Shown here: positions 15,331 to 21,899 of the stretch, piece by piece
How the letters are laid out: every line of letters begins with the position of its first letter
Numbering within the stretch: position 1 is the first letter of the stretch
Assembly (NCBI GenBank): GCA_900550965.1
Contig: URUC01000022.1
Coordinates: forward strand, 1 to 27,005
DNA from: an uncultured Collinsella sp.
GTDB lineage: Bacteria; Actinomycetota; Coriobacteriia; Coriobacteriales; Coriobacteriaceae
DNA: 27,005 nt
Reading direction: 5' to 3'
The notes under the pieces: model-generated
What the model saw: the letters and a program-made list of their open reading frames with translations, nothing else
What the model was told of the DNA's origin: nothing
The model's database searches: none
Translations under genes and position numbers: made by a program

Positions 15331-16341
15331 CTACGCCCGCAAGTCCTTTACGCTGGAACGCTCGACCAACACGCCCGAGACGAGCGTACGGCTTCTGGAG
15401 CTCGGAGCTTCCAGACCCGCGACGACCTCGTTGAGCGCACGGACGCCCAGCTCGCGGTGGCGAAACTTCACCGACGTCAGAATCGAGTTGGGAATCGTCT
15501 TATAGAGCTCATCGTCGAAGCCGATCACGGACACATCATTGGGCACACTGAGCCCTTTGTCACGTAGAGCCATCATCACGCCGTTTGCCATGCAGTCGTT
15601 AGCAGCGAGGACCGCCGTGCAATCGGGCTTATCGGCAAGCACAAGGCCCGCGGCATAGCCACTATCCGCATTCCAATCGCCTTGCAGAGGCTCGGGCGGC
15701 TCAATGCCACGCGCCTCGAGTGCCGCACGCCAACCTTTCATACGGCACTGGCTCGACAACGACTCTTTCTTACCAGAGACGAAGTACACGTTTTTATGCC
15801 CGTGGTTCAAGAAGTACTCGCACGCCATGCGCGCGCCGCCCTCTTGGTCGTCACTGACGGTGGAGCAGGTAGGATGTTCCATCGGTGTGATAATCACCGT
15901 CTTGAGGTCTTTCGGTGCCTCAAAAGTATCAAAGTCATCGACCATCTGACGCAGGTTGAAGATCATGCCATCAACAGGCAGCTGCGACATCCTACGCGCC
16001 GCTTCGGCAAGGGTCATCTTCTCCCCCGCCCGCTTTTTGATCATCGTGAGCGCAAAGCCGCGTTCTTCGGCGGCATCTGCGATACCGTCAATCATGTCCA
16101 CGGCACCGCCCGACAAGTGGAACAGCACCACGCCAATGCACCCGTAACGGCCCAACTTGAGCGAACGCGCGGCAAAGTTGGTTCGAAACCCGAGCGCCTC
16201 CATTGCGGAATGAACCTTATCGCGTGTCGACTCTCGCACGCTATCGGGCTCGTTGATCACACGCGAAACCGTCTTGAGAGAAACACCCGCAGCAATCGCC
16301 ACATCGTTCATTGAGACATTTTTCTTGTCCATCGTTGCCAC
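15331..16341 (-). CDS. LacI-family repressor of cassette 3
   Basis: 336-residue LacI/GalR regulator with HTH MNDVAIAAGVSLKTVSRVIN (about 11-30); recognition residues are Leu22, Lys23 and Arg27, different from both other copies. A hinge (TNFAARSLKLGR) and sensor domain follow. I choose the GTG at 16341 because GGAG lies five bases upstream. The first possible ATG (16410) has no ribosome site and would add a basic, unrelated 23-residue leader, and ATG 16332 is too far from the Shine-Dalgarno. A TATGCT hexamer on the minus strand at 16389-16384 may be its -10. It is divergent from EIICB-3 across operators with half-site AATGACAAC. Confidence 0.88.
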   Translation of the reverse strand: MATMDKKNVSMNDVAIAAGVSLKTVSRVINEPDSVRESTRDKVHSAMEALGFRTNFAARSLKLGRYGCIGVVLFHLSGGAVDMIDGIADAAEERGFALTMIKKRAGEKMTLAEAARRMSQLPVDGMIFNLRQMVDDFDTFEAPKDLKTVIITPMEHPTCSTVSDDQEGGARMACEYFLNHGHKNVYFVSGKKESLSSQCRMKGWRAALEARGIEPPEPLQGDWNADSGYAAGLVLADKPDCTAVLAANDCMANGVMMALRDKGLSVPNDVSVIGFDDELYKTIPNSILTSVKFRHRELGVRALNEVVAGLEAPSSRSRTLVSGVLVERSSVKDLRA

Positions 16342-16414
16342 TACTTCTCCAGTCGGTTTTGCATCGCTTGCTTTTTGCGTTCTAGCATACACTACCTGCC
16401 CGACTGACAAATCA

Positions 16415-16446
16415 ACCGTTTACCGGACAATATCGACCGCTCACCC
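16415..16446 (+). promoter_or_regulatory. 21-bp-phased tandem box, cassette 3
   Basis: ACCGTTTACCG at 16415 and ACCGCTCACCC at 16436, exactly 21 bases apart, just upstream of the proposed -35 at 16455. Confidence 0.5.
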
Positions 16447-16454
16447 GTATATCC

Positions 16455-16483
16455 TTGTTGCTCTTCCAAAAATGTCTTACGTT
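16455..16483 (+). promoter_or_regulatory. Candidate promoter of cassette 3
   Basis: TTGTTG (16455-16460), 17-base spacer, TACGTT (16478-16483). The -10 would overlap the first LacI operator (16472-16489), consistent with steric repression. Match to consensus is moderate. Confidence 0.4.
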
Positions 16484-16514
16484 GTCATTAACGAAATGAC
16501 AACGTTGTCATTTC
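16472..16514. promoter_or_regulatory. Tandem LacI operators of cassette 3
   Basis: ATGTCTTACGTTGTCATT (16472-16489) and AATGACAACGTTGTCATT (16495-16512); the second extends to a perfect 22-bp palindrome at 16493-16514. Centres are 23 bases apart. This is the clearest operator in the window. Confidence 0.8.
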
Positions 16515-16616
16515 GCAATGCCTTCCTTAAGCAGGAAGGTTTCCGGGCAGTCCTGACCATCCATCGACGACCAGTTCCATCCACATGCATCGCGCATCAA
16601 GTAGCAAAGGAGCTCT

Positions 16617-18395
16617 ATGGACGCCATCGTAAAGATGCTCGAAAAGCATCAACCGTTCTTCGAGAAGATCTCGAGAAACATCTACCTCCAGGCCATCAAA
16701 GACGGATTCCTTGGGTGCATGCCCATCGTCCTTACCTCTTCGATCTTTCTGCTGATCGCCACCCTTCCCGGCGTAGTTGGAATCACGTTGCCCCAGCCGC
16801 TCATCGACTGGTGCAACAAGCTGTACAACTTCACCATGGGCGTCATGGGCATCATGGTTGCCGGCACCACCGCCAAGAACTTTACGGCTTCCATGAACCG
16901 TCGCATGCCCGCCGGCAAGGTGCTCAACGACGGCTCCACCATGGTTGCCGCCCAGTGCAGCATGCTGCTGCTCGCTGTTACGCAGTTCACCACCAAGTTC
17001 AACGGCTCCGAGCTTTCGGTCTTCGATTGCACCAGCATGGGTACGCGCGGTCTGTTCTCGGCCTATATCGCCGCGTTCATTACCGTGTGGGTCTATAAGT
17101 TCTGCGTCTCGCGCGATCTGACCATTAAGCTGCCCAAGGAGGTTCCGGGCGCCATCGCACAGAACTTCCGCGACATCATCCCCTTCGGTGGCGCTGTCAT
17201 CATTTGCGGCATCATCGATGTGGTTGTGCGCAACCTCATGGGCGTTCCGTTCTCCGAGCTGCTTATCAAACTGCTCTCCCCGCTCTTCACTGCGGCAGAG
17301 ACCTACCCCGGACTCATCCTTATTCAGGCAGCCACCGCGTTCTTCTGGTTCATCGGTGTCCACGGCCCTTCGATTGTCCAGCCGGGCATCGACCCCATCC
17401 GTCTTGCCAACCAGGCCGAGAACCTGCAGGTTCTGCTGGCCGGTGGCCACCCCGCCCACTCCCTCACCTTTAACATGTCGCTCGTGGGTGAGTTCGGCGG
17501 CACCGGCGCCACGTTCATCGTTCCGCTTCTGCTGATTCTCTTTATGAAGTCCAAGCAGCTCAAAGCCGTCGGTAAGGCCTCGATTGTTCCTGTTGCCTTC
17601 GCCGTCAACGAACCGCTGCTCTTTGGCGCGCCCATGATCCTCAACCCCTACATGCTCATCCCCTTTGTTGCCGCCGGCTGCGTCAACGTAAGTGTTGCCA
17701 AGTTCTTTATCGACAACGTGGGCATGAACGGCTTCTCCTTCGTGGTGCCTTGGGCTACCCCTGCCCCCATCGGCATCTTCATCACCACGAACTTCCAGCT
17801 TATCGCCCTGGTATTTGTCGCGATCATCATCTTGCTGGACGCCATCATCTACCTGCCGTTCTTGAAGGCATACGATAAGCTGCTCTGCGACCAGGAAGCC
17901 GAGCGCGCCGCCGAGCTGGGTCTCGAGTCCGATGGTGCTGCCACCATCGCCGCCAGCACCTCTGCGCCCGCTGTCGAGCAGGCCACCGCTGCCGTCGAGC
18001 CGACCGCCGCTGCCGCTGACAGCAAGCCTGTCGCCGATCAGCCCGAGCCCGCTGCCGATGCATCCGCTAAGAAGGATGTCGACGGTCTGAAGGTCCTCGT
18101 CCTGTGCGCCGGCGCCGGCACCTCTGCCATGCTTGCCAACGCCATCAAGGAAGGTGCCGCGCAGACCGGAGAGAACATCGCTTCCTCCGCAGGCGCCTAT
18201 GGCCAGCACACTGCCATCATGGATCAGTACGACGTTATCGTGCTTGCCCCGCAGGTCCGTAGCTACTACAACGACATGAAGGCCGACACCGATCGCCTGG
18301 GCATTAAGCTGCTCGCCCCGCGCGGTAAGGAATATATCGACCTTACTCGCGACCCCGCTGGCGCCATCAAGTGGCTCCGCGAGAACCTCGACTAG
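16617..18395 (+). CDS. PTS lactose-type EIICB permease, cassette 3
   Basis: 592-residue LacE-like permease. The EIIC domain (about 1-430) has WFIGVHGPS (His249) and FAVNEPLLF (Glu332). A long Ala/Pro/Val/Glu linker (about 435-485) precedes the EIIB domain with Cys497 in VLVLCAGAGTSAMLANAIKEG. No EIIA domain. AAAGGAG lies 6 bases before the ATG. Closest relative in the window is EIICB-2. First gene of a two-gene operon; GH1-3 follows after 76 bases containing a hairpin. Confidence 0.94.
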   Translation: MDAIVKMLEKHQPFFEKISRNIYLQAIKDGFLGCMPIVLTSSIFLLIATLPGVVGITLPQPLIDWCNKLYNFTMGVMGIMVAGTTAKNFTASMNRRMPAGKVLNDGSTMVAAQCSMLLLAVTQFTTKFNGSELSVFDCTSMGTRGLFSAYIAAFITVWVYKFCVSRDLTIKLPKEVPGAIAQNFRDIIPFGGAVIICGIIDVVVRNLMGVPFSELLIKLLSPLFTAAETYPGLILIQAATAFFWFIGVHGPSIVQPGIDPIRLANQAENLQVLLAGGHPAHSLTFNMSLVGEFGGTGATFIVPLLLILFMKSKQLKAVGKASIVPVAFAVNEPLLFGAPMILNPYMLIPFVAAGCVNVSVAKFFIDNVGMNGFSFVVPWATPAPIGIFITTNFQLIALVFVAIIILLDAIIYLPFLKAYDKLLCDQEAERAAELGLESDGAATIAASTSAPAVEQATAAVEPTAAAADSKPVADQPEPAADASAKKDVDGLKVLVLCAGAGTSAMLANAIKEGAAQTGENIASSAGAYGQHTAIMDQYDVIVLAPQVRSYYNDMKADTDRLGIKLLAPRGKEYIDLTRDPAGAIKWLRENLD

Positions 18396-18410
18396 GTTCC
18401 TCCCTCTGTT

Positions 18411-18437
18411 GGTGCCCGGATCCCCAGTTCGGGCACC
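18411..18437 (+). terminator. Intercistronic hairpin EIICB-3 / GH1-3
   Basis: GGTGCCCG (18411-18418) and CGGGCACC (18430-18437), an 8-bp perfect stem with no T-tract, 16 bases after the EIICB stop. Confidence 0.5.
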
Positions 18438-18471
18438 TCTCCCTATTCGAATCCCACAGAAAGGATGACTC

Positions 18472-19893
18472 ATGACCAACCCCATGCAGTTCCCCGACGG
18501 CTTTGTGTTTGGCGGCGCCACCGCCGCTTACCAGGTTGAGGGCGAGACCCGCACGCACGGCAAGGGCAAAGTGCCCTGGGACGATTTCCTGGCAGCTCAG
18601 GGTCGCTTCTCCCCCGATCCCGCAAGCGATTTCTACAACAAGTACCCGGTCGATATCGACCTGTGCCAGCGCTTCGGCATCAACGGTATCCGCGTCTCCA
18701 TCGCTTGGAGCCGCATCTTCCCCAACGGCACTGGCGAGATCAACCACGAGGGTGTCGCCTTCTATCATGAGCTTTTCGCCACCTGCAACAAAGCCGGCGT
18801 TATCCCCTATGTCACGCTCGATCACTTTGATACGCCCGAGGCCTTTTACCAGGACGGCGGCGAGGGCTTCCTGACGCGCACGACGATCGACGCCTTTGTC
18901 GAGTACGCCAAGTTCTGCTTTGCCGAGTTCACCGAGGTCAAGCACTGGTTCACGTTTAACGAGATTCCCGCAACCGCCGAGGGCAGCTTTATCGTCGGCA
19001 ACTGGCCGCACGGCGAGAAGTATCGCCTGGACAAGGCCTTCCAGCTCATGCACAACATGATGGTGGCCCACGCCAAGGCCGTCGTCGCCTTCCATGAGGG
19101 CGGCTTTGAGGGTGAGATCGGCATTGTCCAGAACCTGGAGCCCAAGTATCCCCTCGATCCCAACAACGCCGCCGACTGCGAGGCAGCTCGCATGGCCGAC
19201 GTCATCAACAACCGCTGGGTACTCGACGCCACCTTCCGCGGCCACTATGCAGCCGACACCATGGAGGCTGCGACCAAGCTGGCCCATATCGCCGGCGGCG
19301 AGCTCGACGTCCGCGACGAGGACATCGCCGCGCTGACCGCCGCGCTCCCCTACAACGATTGCCTGGGCGTCAACACCTACAAGTGCCAGTTCCTGCGTGC
19401 CGCCGAGGGCGAAAACGACATCAACCACAATGGCACCGGCGACAAGGGCTCCTCGCGCTGGTTCCTCAAGGGCGTGGGCGAGTCATGCGTGCGCGAAGGC
19501 GTACCCACCACCGATTGGGACTGGATTATCTATCCCGAGGGTCTCTACGACCTGCTGCTCCGCATTAAGAACGATTACCCCAACTACAAGAAGATCTACA
19601 TCACCGAGAACGGCATGGGCTATAAGGACGACTTTGAGGACGGCTTTATCGACGACGCCCCTCGCATCGACTACATGCGTCAGCATCTCGCATGGATTCT
19701 CAAGGCAATCGACGGCGGCGTGAACGTCGACGGTTACTTCGTGTGGTCGCTGCAGGACCAGTTCTCCTGGACCAACGGCTATAACAAGCGCTATGGCCTG
19801 TTCTACATCGACTTTGAGACCCAGAAGCGCTATCCCAAGGCGAGCGCGTACTGGTACAAGAACGTCTCGGAGACCGGCCTGCTTATGGCCTAA
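18472..19893 (+). CDS. GH1 6-phospho-beta-galactosidase, cassette 3
   Basis: 473-residue GH1 enzyme, cytosolic. Acid/base Glu164 in TFNEI, nucleophile Glu379 in ITENG; Ser432, Lys439 and Tyr441 with Trp433 in FSWTNGYNKRYG mark a 6-phospho-beta-galactosidase. N-terminal FVFGGATAAYQVEGETRTHG is shared with GH1-1, making copies 1 and 3 the closest pair. AAAGGAT lies 6 bases before the ATG. A perfect terminator follows at 19916. Which copy is the true LacG cannot be decided from sequence. Confidence 0.93.
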   Translation: MTNPMQFPDGFVFGGATAAYQVEGETRTHGKGKVPWDDFLAAQGRFSPDPASDFYNKYPVDIDLCQRFGINGIRVSIAWSRIFPNGTGEINHEGVAFYHELFATCNKAGVIPYVTLDHFDTPEAFYQDGGEGFLTRTTIDAFVEYAKFCFAEFTEVKHWFTFNEIPATAEGSFIVGNWPHGEKYRLDKAFQLMHNMMVAHAKAVVAFHEGGFEGEIGIVQNLEPKYPLDPNNAADCEAARMADVINNRWVLDATFRGHYAADTMEAATKLAHIAGGELDVRDEDIAALTAALPYNDCLGVNTYKCQFLRAAEGENDINHNGTGDKGSSRWFLKGVGESCVREGVPTTDWDWIIYPEGLYDLLLRIKNDYPNYKKIYITENGMGYKDDFEDGFIDDAPRIDYMRQHLAWILKAIDGGVNVDGYFVWSLQDQFSWTNGYNKRYGLFYIDFETQKRYPKASAYWYKNVSETGLLMA

Positions 19894-19915
19894 CTTTTGC
19901 CGCATACCCCCTGTC

Positions 19916-19962
19916 GGCCGCATGCGAATCCCTCCACGGGTTCGCATGCGGCCTATTTTTTT
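19916..19962 (+). terminator. Terminator of cassette 3
   Basis: GGCCGCATGCGAA (19916-19928) and TTCGCATGCGGCC (19941-19953) form a perfect 13-bp stem followed by TATTTTTTT. Confidence 0.93.
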
Positions 19963-19980
19963 GCTCGGCCCGTGCAGGCC

Positions 19981-20203
19981 GTTTGTCTCGATTTGTAACA
20001 TCTAGCAGGGATTTTCAATCCTAACTGTTATAGATTTAGACGAACGGGCGACCAGAGCTGAAAGATCTCAATCTGTAACACGTAGCCCACTTTCGACCGT
20101 CTAACTGTTACAGATCGAGACAAACGAACGGTCCGAACTTGAAGATCTCAATCTGTAACACGTAGCCGAGTTTTTCGATCCCAACTGTTACAGATTGAGA
20201 CGA
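19981..20203. repeat. Double-palindrome repeat element, site 3 (three hairpins)
   Basis: Unit A (19981-20045), unit B (arms 20066-20080 and 20106-20120, ending GAGACAAAC at 20125) and a third hairpin (arms 20146-20160 and 20186-20200) whose loop, GCCGAGTTTTTCG, is of the A type. The A-B pair spans 145 bases like sites 1 and 2, with the extra hairpin added on the right. With terminator 19916-19962 it accounts for most of the 375-base gap between GH1-3 and the antitoxin gene. Confidence 0.85.
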
Positions 20204-20231
20204 TTCGACGGTACCAGTCGCTTGGACACAC

Positions 20232-20251
20232 CGTGGTACAATTATGCCACG
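20232..20251. promoter_or_regulatory. Putative toxin-antitoxin promoter/operator
   Basis: CGTGG-N10-CCACG inverted repeat enclosing TACAATTATG; TACAAT (20237-20242) is a plausible -10 for the downstream pair, so a dimer bound here would repress it. No good -35 at 17 bases. Confidence 0.45.
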
Positions 20252-20268
20252 ACGCAAAGGAGGTACCC

Positions 20269-20535
20269 ATGTCAGCTTGTGTGCCCGTCCGAGATATGAA
20301 GGACACTGCTGCATTCACCGCGCTTGTTGAGTCTGAGCGCGACGTCACCGTAACTAAGAACGGCTACGAGGCCATGCACTGCATCAGCAGCGACCAGTAT
20401 CGTCTCATGCAAGAAGAAATCGCCAAGGCAAAACTGCTGTCTCGTATGATGTTGGCAGAAGACGAAATATCGCAAGGCGACTACAGCGACTACGACTCCT
20501 TCGCGACCGCGATACGAGACAAATATGACCTATAA
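20269..20535 (+). CDS. Type II antitoxin, Phd/YefM-like
   Basis: 88-residue antitoxin candidate. The N-terminal VPVRDMKDTAAFTALVESERDVTVTKNGYEAM (split: VPVRDMKD, TVTKNGYEAM) is the Phd/YefM pattern for DNA binding and dimerisation. The acidic C-terminus (ISQGDYSDYDSFATAIRDKYDL) is the usual toxin-wrapping tail. ATG 20269 is chosen for AAAGGAGG upstream; an upstream GTG at 20233 lies inside the promoter. It overlaps the toxin gene by 11 bases, so the two are translationally coupled. Likely represses its own promoter with the toxin as co-repressor (family knowledge). Confidence 0.82.
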   Translation: MSACVPVRDMKDTAAFTALVESERDVTVTKNGYEAMHCISSDQYRLMQEEIAKAKLLSRMMLAEDEISQGDYSDYDSFATAIRDKYDL

Positions 20536-20830
20536 CGTCGTTATACTCAAAAGCGCGCGATATGAGTACGAGAGTATCGTCGGGTACCTTGCTCAAATCC
20601 TCAAGAATCCGCGTGCAGCAGGCAATTTTGTCGCTGAGTTTGAATATCAGCTTGATCTGCTTCGCGAGCAGCCGCTCCTACGTCCCCTCTCGCATATGCA
20701 AGAGCTGGCGGCACGTAATTACCGATCGTTTCCCGTCAACAACTACGTGTGCCTTTATAAGTTTGAGCACGAAACAATCTATATCGCTCACATCTTTCAT
20801 CAGTCACAGGACTACGCCCGCCTGGTCTAA
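20525..20830 (+). CDS. RelE/ParE-superfamily toxin
   Basis: 101-residue basic protein with the RelE/ParE layout: beta strand YNVVILKSARYEYESIVGYL, helix pair, then the C-terminal strands NYRSFPVNNYVCLYKFEHETIYIAHIFHQSQDY. The family acts either on mRNA at the ribosome (RelE) or on gyrase (ParE); the sequence does not settle which. The Arg/His/Tyr set near the C-terminus fits a RelE-like nuclease but is not diagnostic. Starts within the antitoxin gene. Unrelated to sugar metabolism, it sits directly after the third repeat-element cluster. Confidence 0.82.
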   Translation: MTYNVVILKSARYEYESIVGYLAQILKNPRAAGNFVAEFEYQLDLLREQPLLRPLSHMQELAARNYRSFPVNNYVCLYKFEHETIYIAHIFHQSQDYARLV

Positions 20831-20928
20831 CCCACAAGCTGAATACTTGGCCCGAGCACATTTGCGCGTCAACGTGAAGCGGTAATCCCCGCGCCGACAG
20901 GGGGCAGAAGTATCGCCTGCAGCGTTAG

Positions 20929-21693
20929 TTAGCAGATGACCTGCGTATGCTCCTCGATGGCGGCGCGATCCTCGGCGGCGATACTCGGCTCGCACACCAC
21001 GGCGTCCAAATTATCCAGACGACAGAAGGTGTAGAAGTCGCGCTTGCCGATCTTGCTGGAGTCGGCGATCAGATAGCGCGAGTCGGCCTTGCTAAAGGCG
21101 AGCTGCTGGATACGACCCTCATCCATATTAGACGTAGACACGTCGCCATCCAGAATGCCGTTGGCGCCGATAAACGCCGCATCGATACCCAGCGCACGCA
21201 GAGTATCCTCGGCCGTTGGCCCCACAAAAGCGGCGGTGCGGCGACGGTACATACCGCCCACGAGGCACAGGTCGCAGTCTTCGCGCGCCTCGAGCAGGTT
21301 AAACACCGAAAGCGAATTAGTCACGATGCGCAGGCGAAACGCCGGCAGCATCGAGGCCATCTGCTCCACCGTAGTGCCCGTGCCCAAAAAGATGGTCGAG
21401 CCTTCCTCGATGAGCTCCACAGCGCGGCGCGCGATCTGCAGCTTTTCCTCGGCATGCTTGGTGCGCTTTTCGCTGTGCGAATACTCGTGGCGCAACATAG
21501 CGTGGGGACGGCCCTGTGCACTACGGGCTCCTCCGTGCACGCGTTCAATCTCGCCCAGGCTCGCAAGTTCTTCGAGGTCGCGGCGGATCGTCATATCCGA
21601 GACACCTAACGCATCCGAAATCTCCTTGACCGAGACCGTGCCCTGCTCTTCGAGCAGCTGACGAACCTTATCCTGTCGCTCTGCCTTAATCAC
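20929..21693 (-). CDS. lacR: DeoR-family repressor, LacR-like
   Basis: 254-residue DeoR/GlpR regulator. The N-terminal winged HTH (about 6-58) contains VSVKEISDALGVSDMTIRRDLEELA and the RVHGGARS that ends the DNA-binding domain. The sensor domain binds a sugar phosphate: GSTIFLGTGTTVEQMA, TNSLSVFNLL, LVGGMYRRRTAAFVGP and IADSSKIGKRDFYTFC. These stretches resemble lactococcal/streptococcal LacR closely; LacR is relieved by tagatose 6-phosphate in those species. Start is GTG 21693 with GAGGAT 7 bases upstream. Divergent from galM. An ATTCAAACAATAACGAACA box 33 bases upstream matches boxes before the EIIA and lacA genes, supporting control of the shared pathway genes and itself. AgaR/GatR-type repressors are the alternative. 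Confidence 0.82.
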   Translation of the reverse strand: MIKAERQDKVRQLLEEQGTVSVKEISDALGVSDMTIRRDLEELASLGEIERVHGGARSAQGRPHAMLRHEYSHSEKRTKHAEEKLQIARRAVELIEEGSTIFLGTGTTVEQMASMLPAFRLRIVTNSLSVFNLLEAREDCDLCLVGGMYRRRTAAFVGPTAEDTLRALGIDAAFIGANGILDGDVSTSNMDEGRIQQLAFSKADSRYLIADSSKIGKRDFYTFCRLDNLDAVVCEPSIAAEDRAAIEEHTQVIC

Positions 21694-21725
21694 GATGAAT
21701 CCTCGCCGTTCTATGCGTGCATATC

Positions 21726-21744
21726 ATTCAAACAATAACGAACA
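21726..21744 (-). promoter_or_regulatory. LacR-like box upstream of lacR
   Basis: ATTCAAACAATAACGAACA matches the EIIA-upstream box 5271-5289 in 17 of 19 positions, in the same orientation relative to its gene. Suggests autoregulation. Confidence 0.55.
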
Positions 21745-21841
21745 AATTGTATCAGACTCGCGCGCGTCAAAAATGAACGCCCGCACAGCTCCAATCATCA
21801 CTTTTTTGAGAAAAATACCCCCTGCTTTAGTGGGGTGTAGT

Positions 21842-21847
21842 GATAAT
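21842..21847 (+). promoter_or_regulatory. Possible -10 of galM
   Basis: GATAAT in the context GTAGTGATAAT, 53 bases before the galM ATG; an extended -10-like TG precedes, but no clear -35. Confidence 0.3.
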
Positions 21848-21899
21848 CTCGCCTGTTCGCGCTACAGTTTGTCGGAAATACCTCGATGTTAGGAACCAA

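Noticed and set aside
16342..16410. N-terminal extension of LacI-3 from ATG 16410
   Set aside because: No ribosome site; it would cover the probable promoter, and GTG 16341 has a well-placed GGAG.
8607..19893. GH1 genes as 6-phospho-beta-glucosidases (BglA type)
   Set aside because: All three have Trp next to the phosphate-binding Ser (FSW), typical of LacG, and align with LacG throughout.
10158..20203. Repeated hairpins considered as a CRISPR array
   Set aside because: Only two or three units per site, spacers are not unique sequences of constant length, and repeats are long palindromes; no cas genes.
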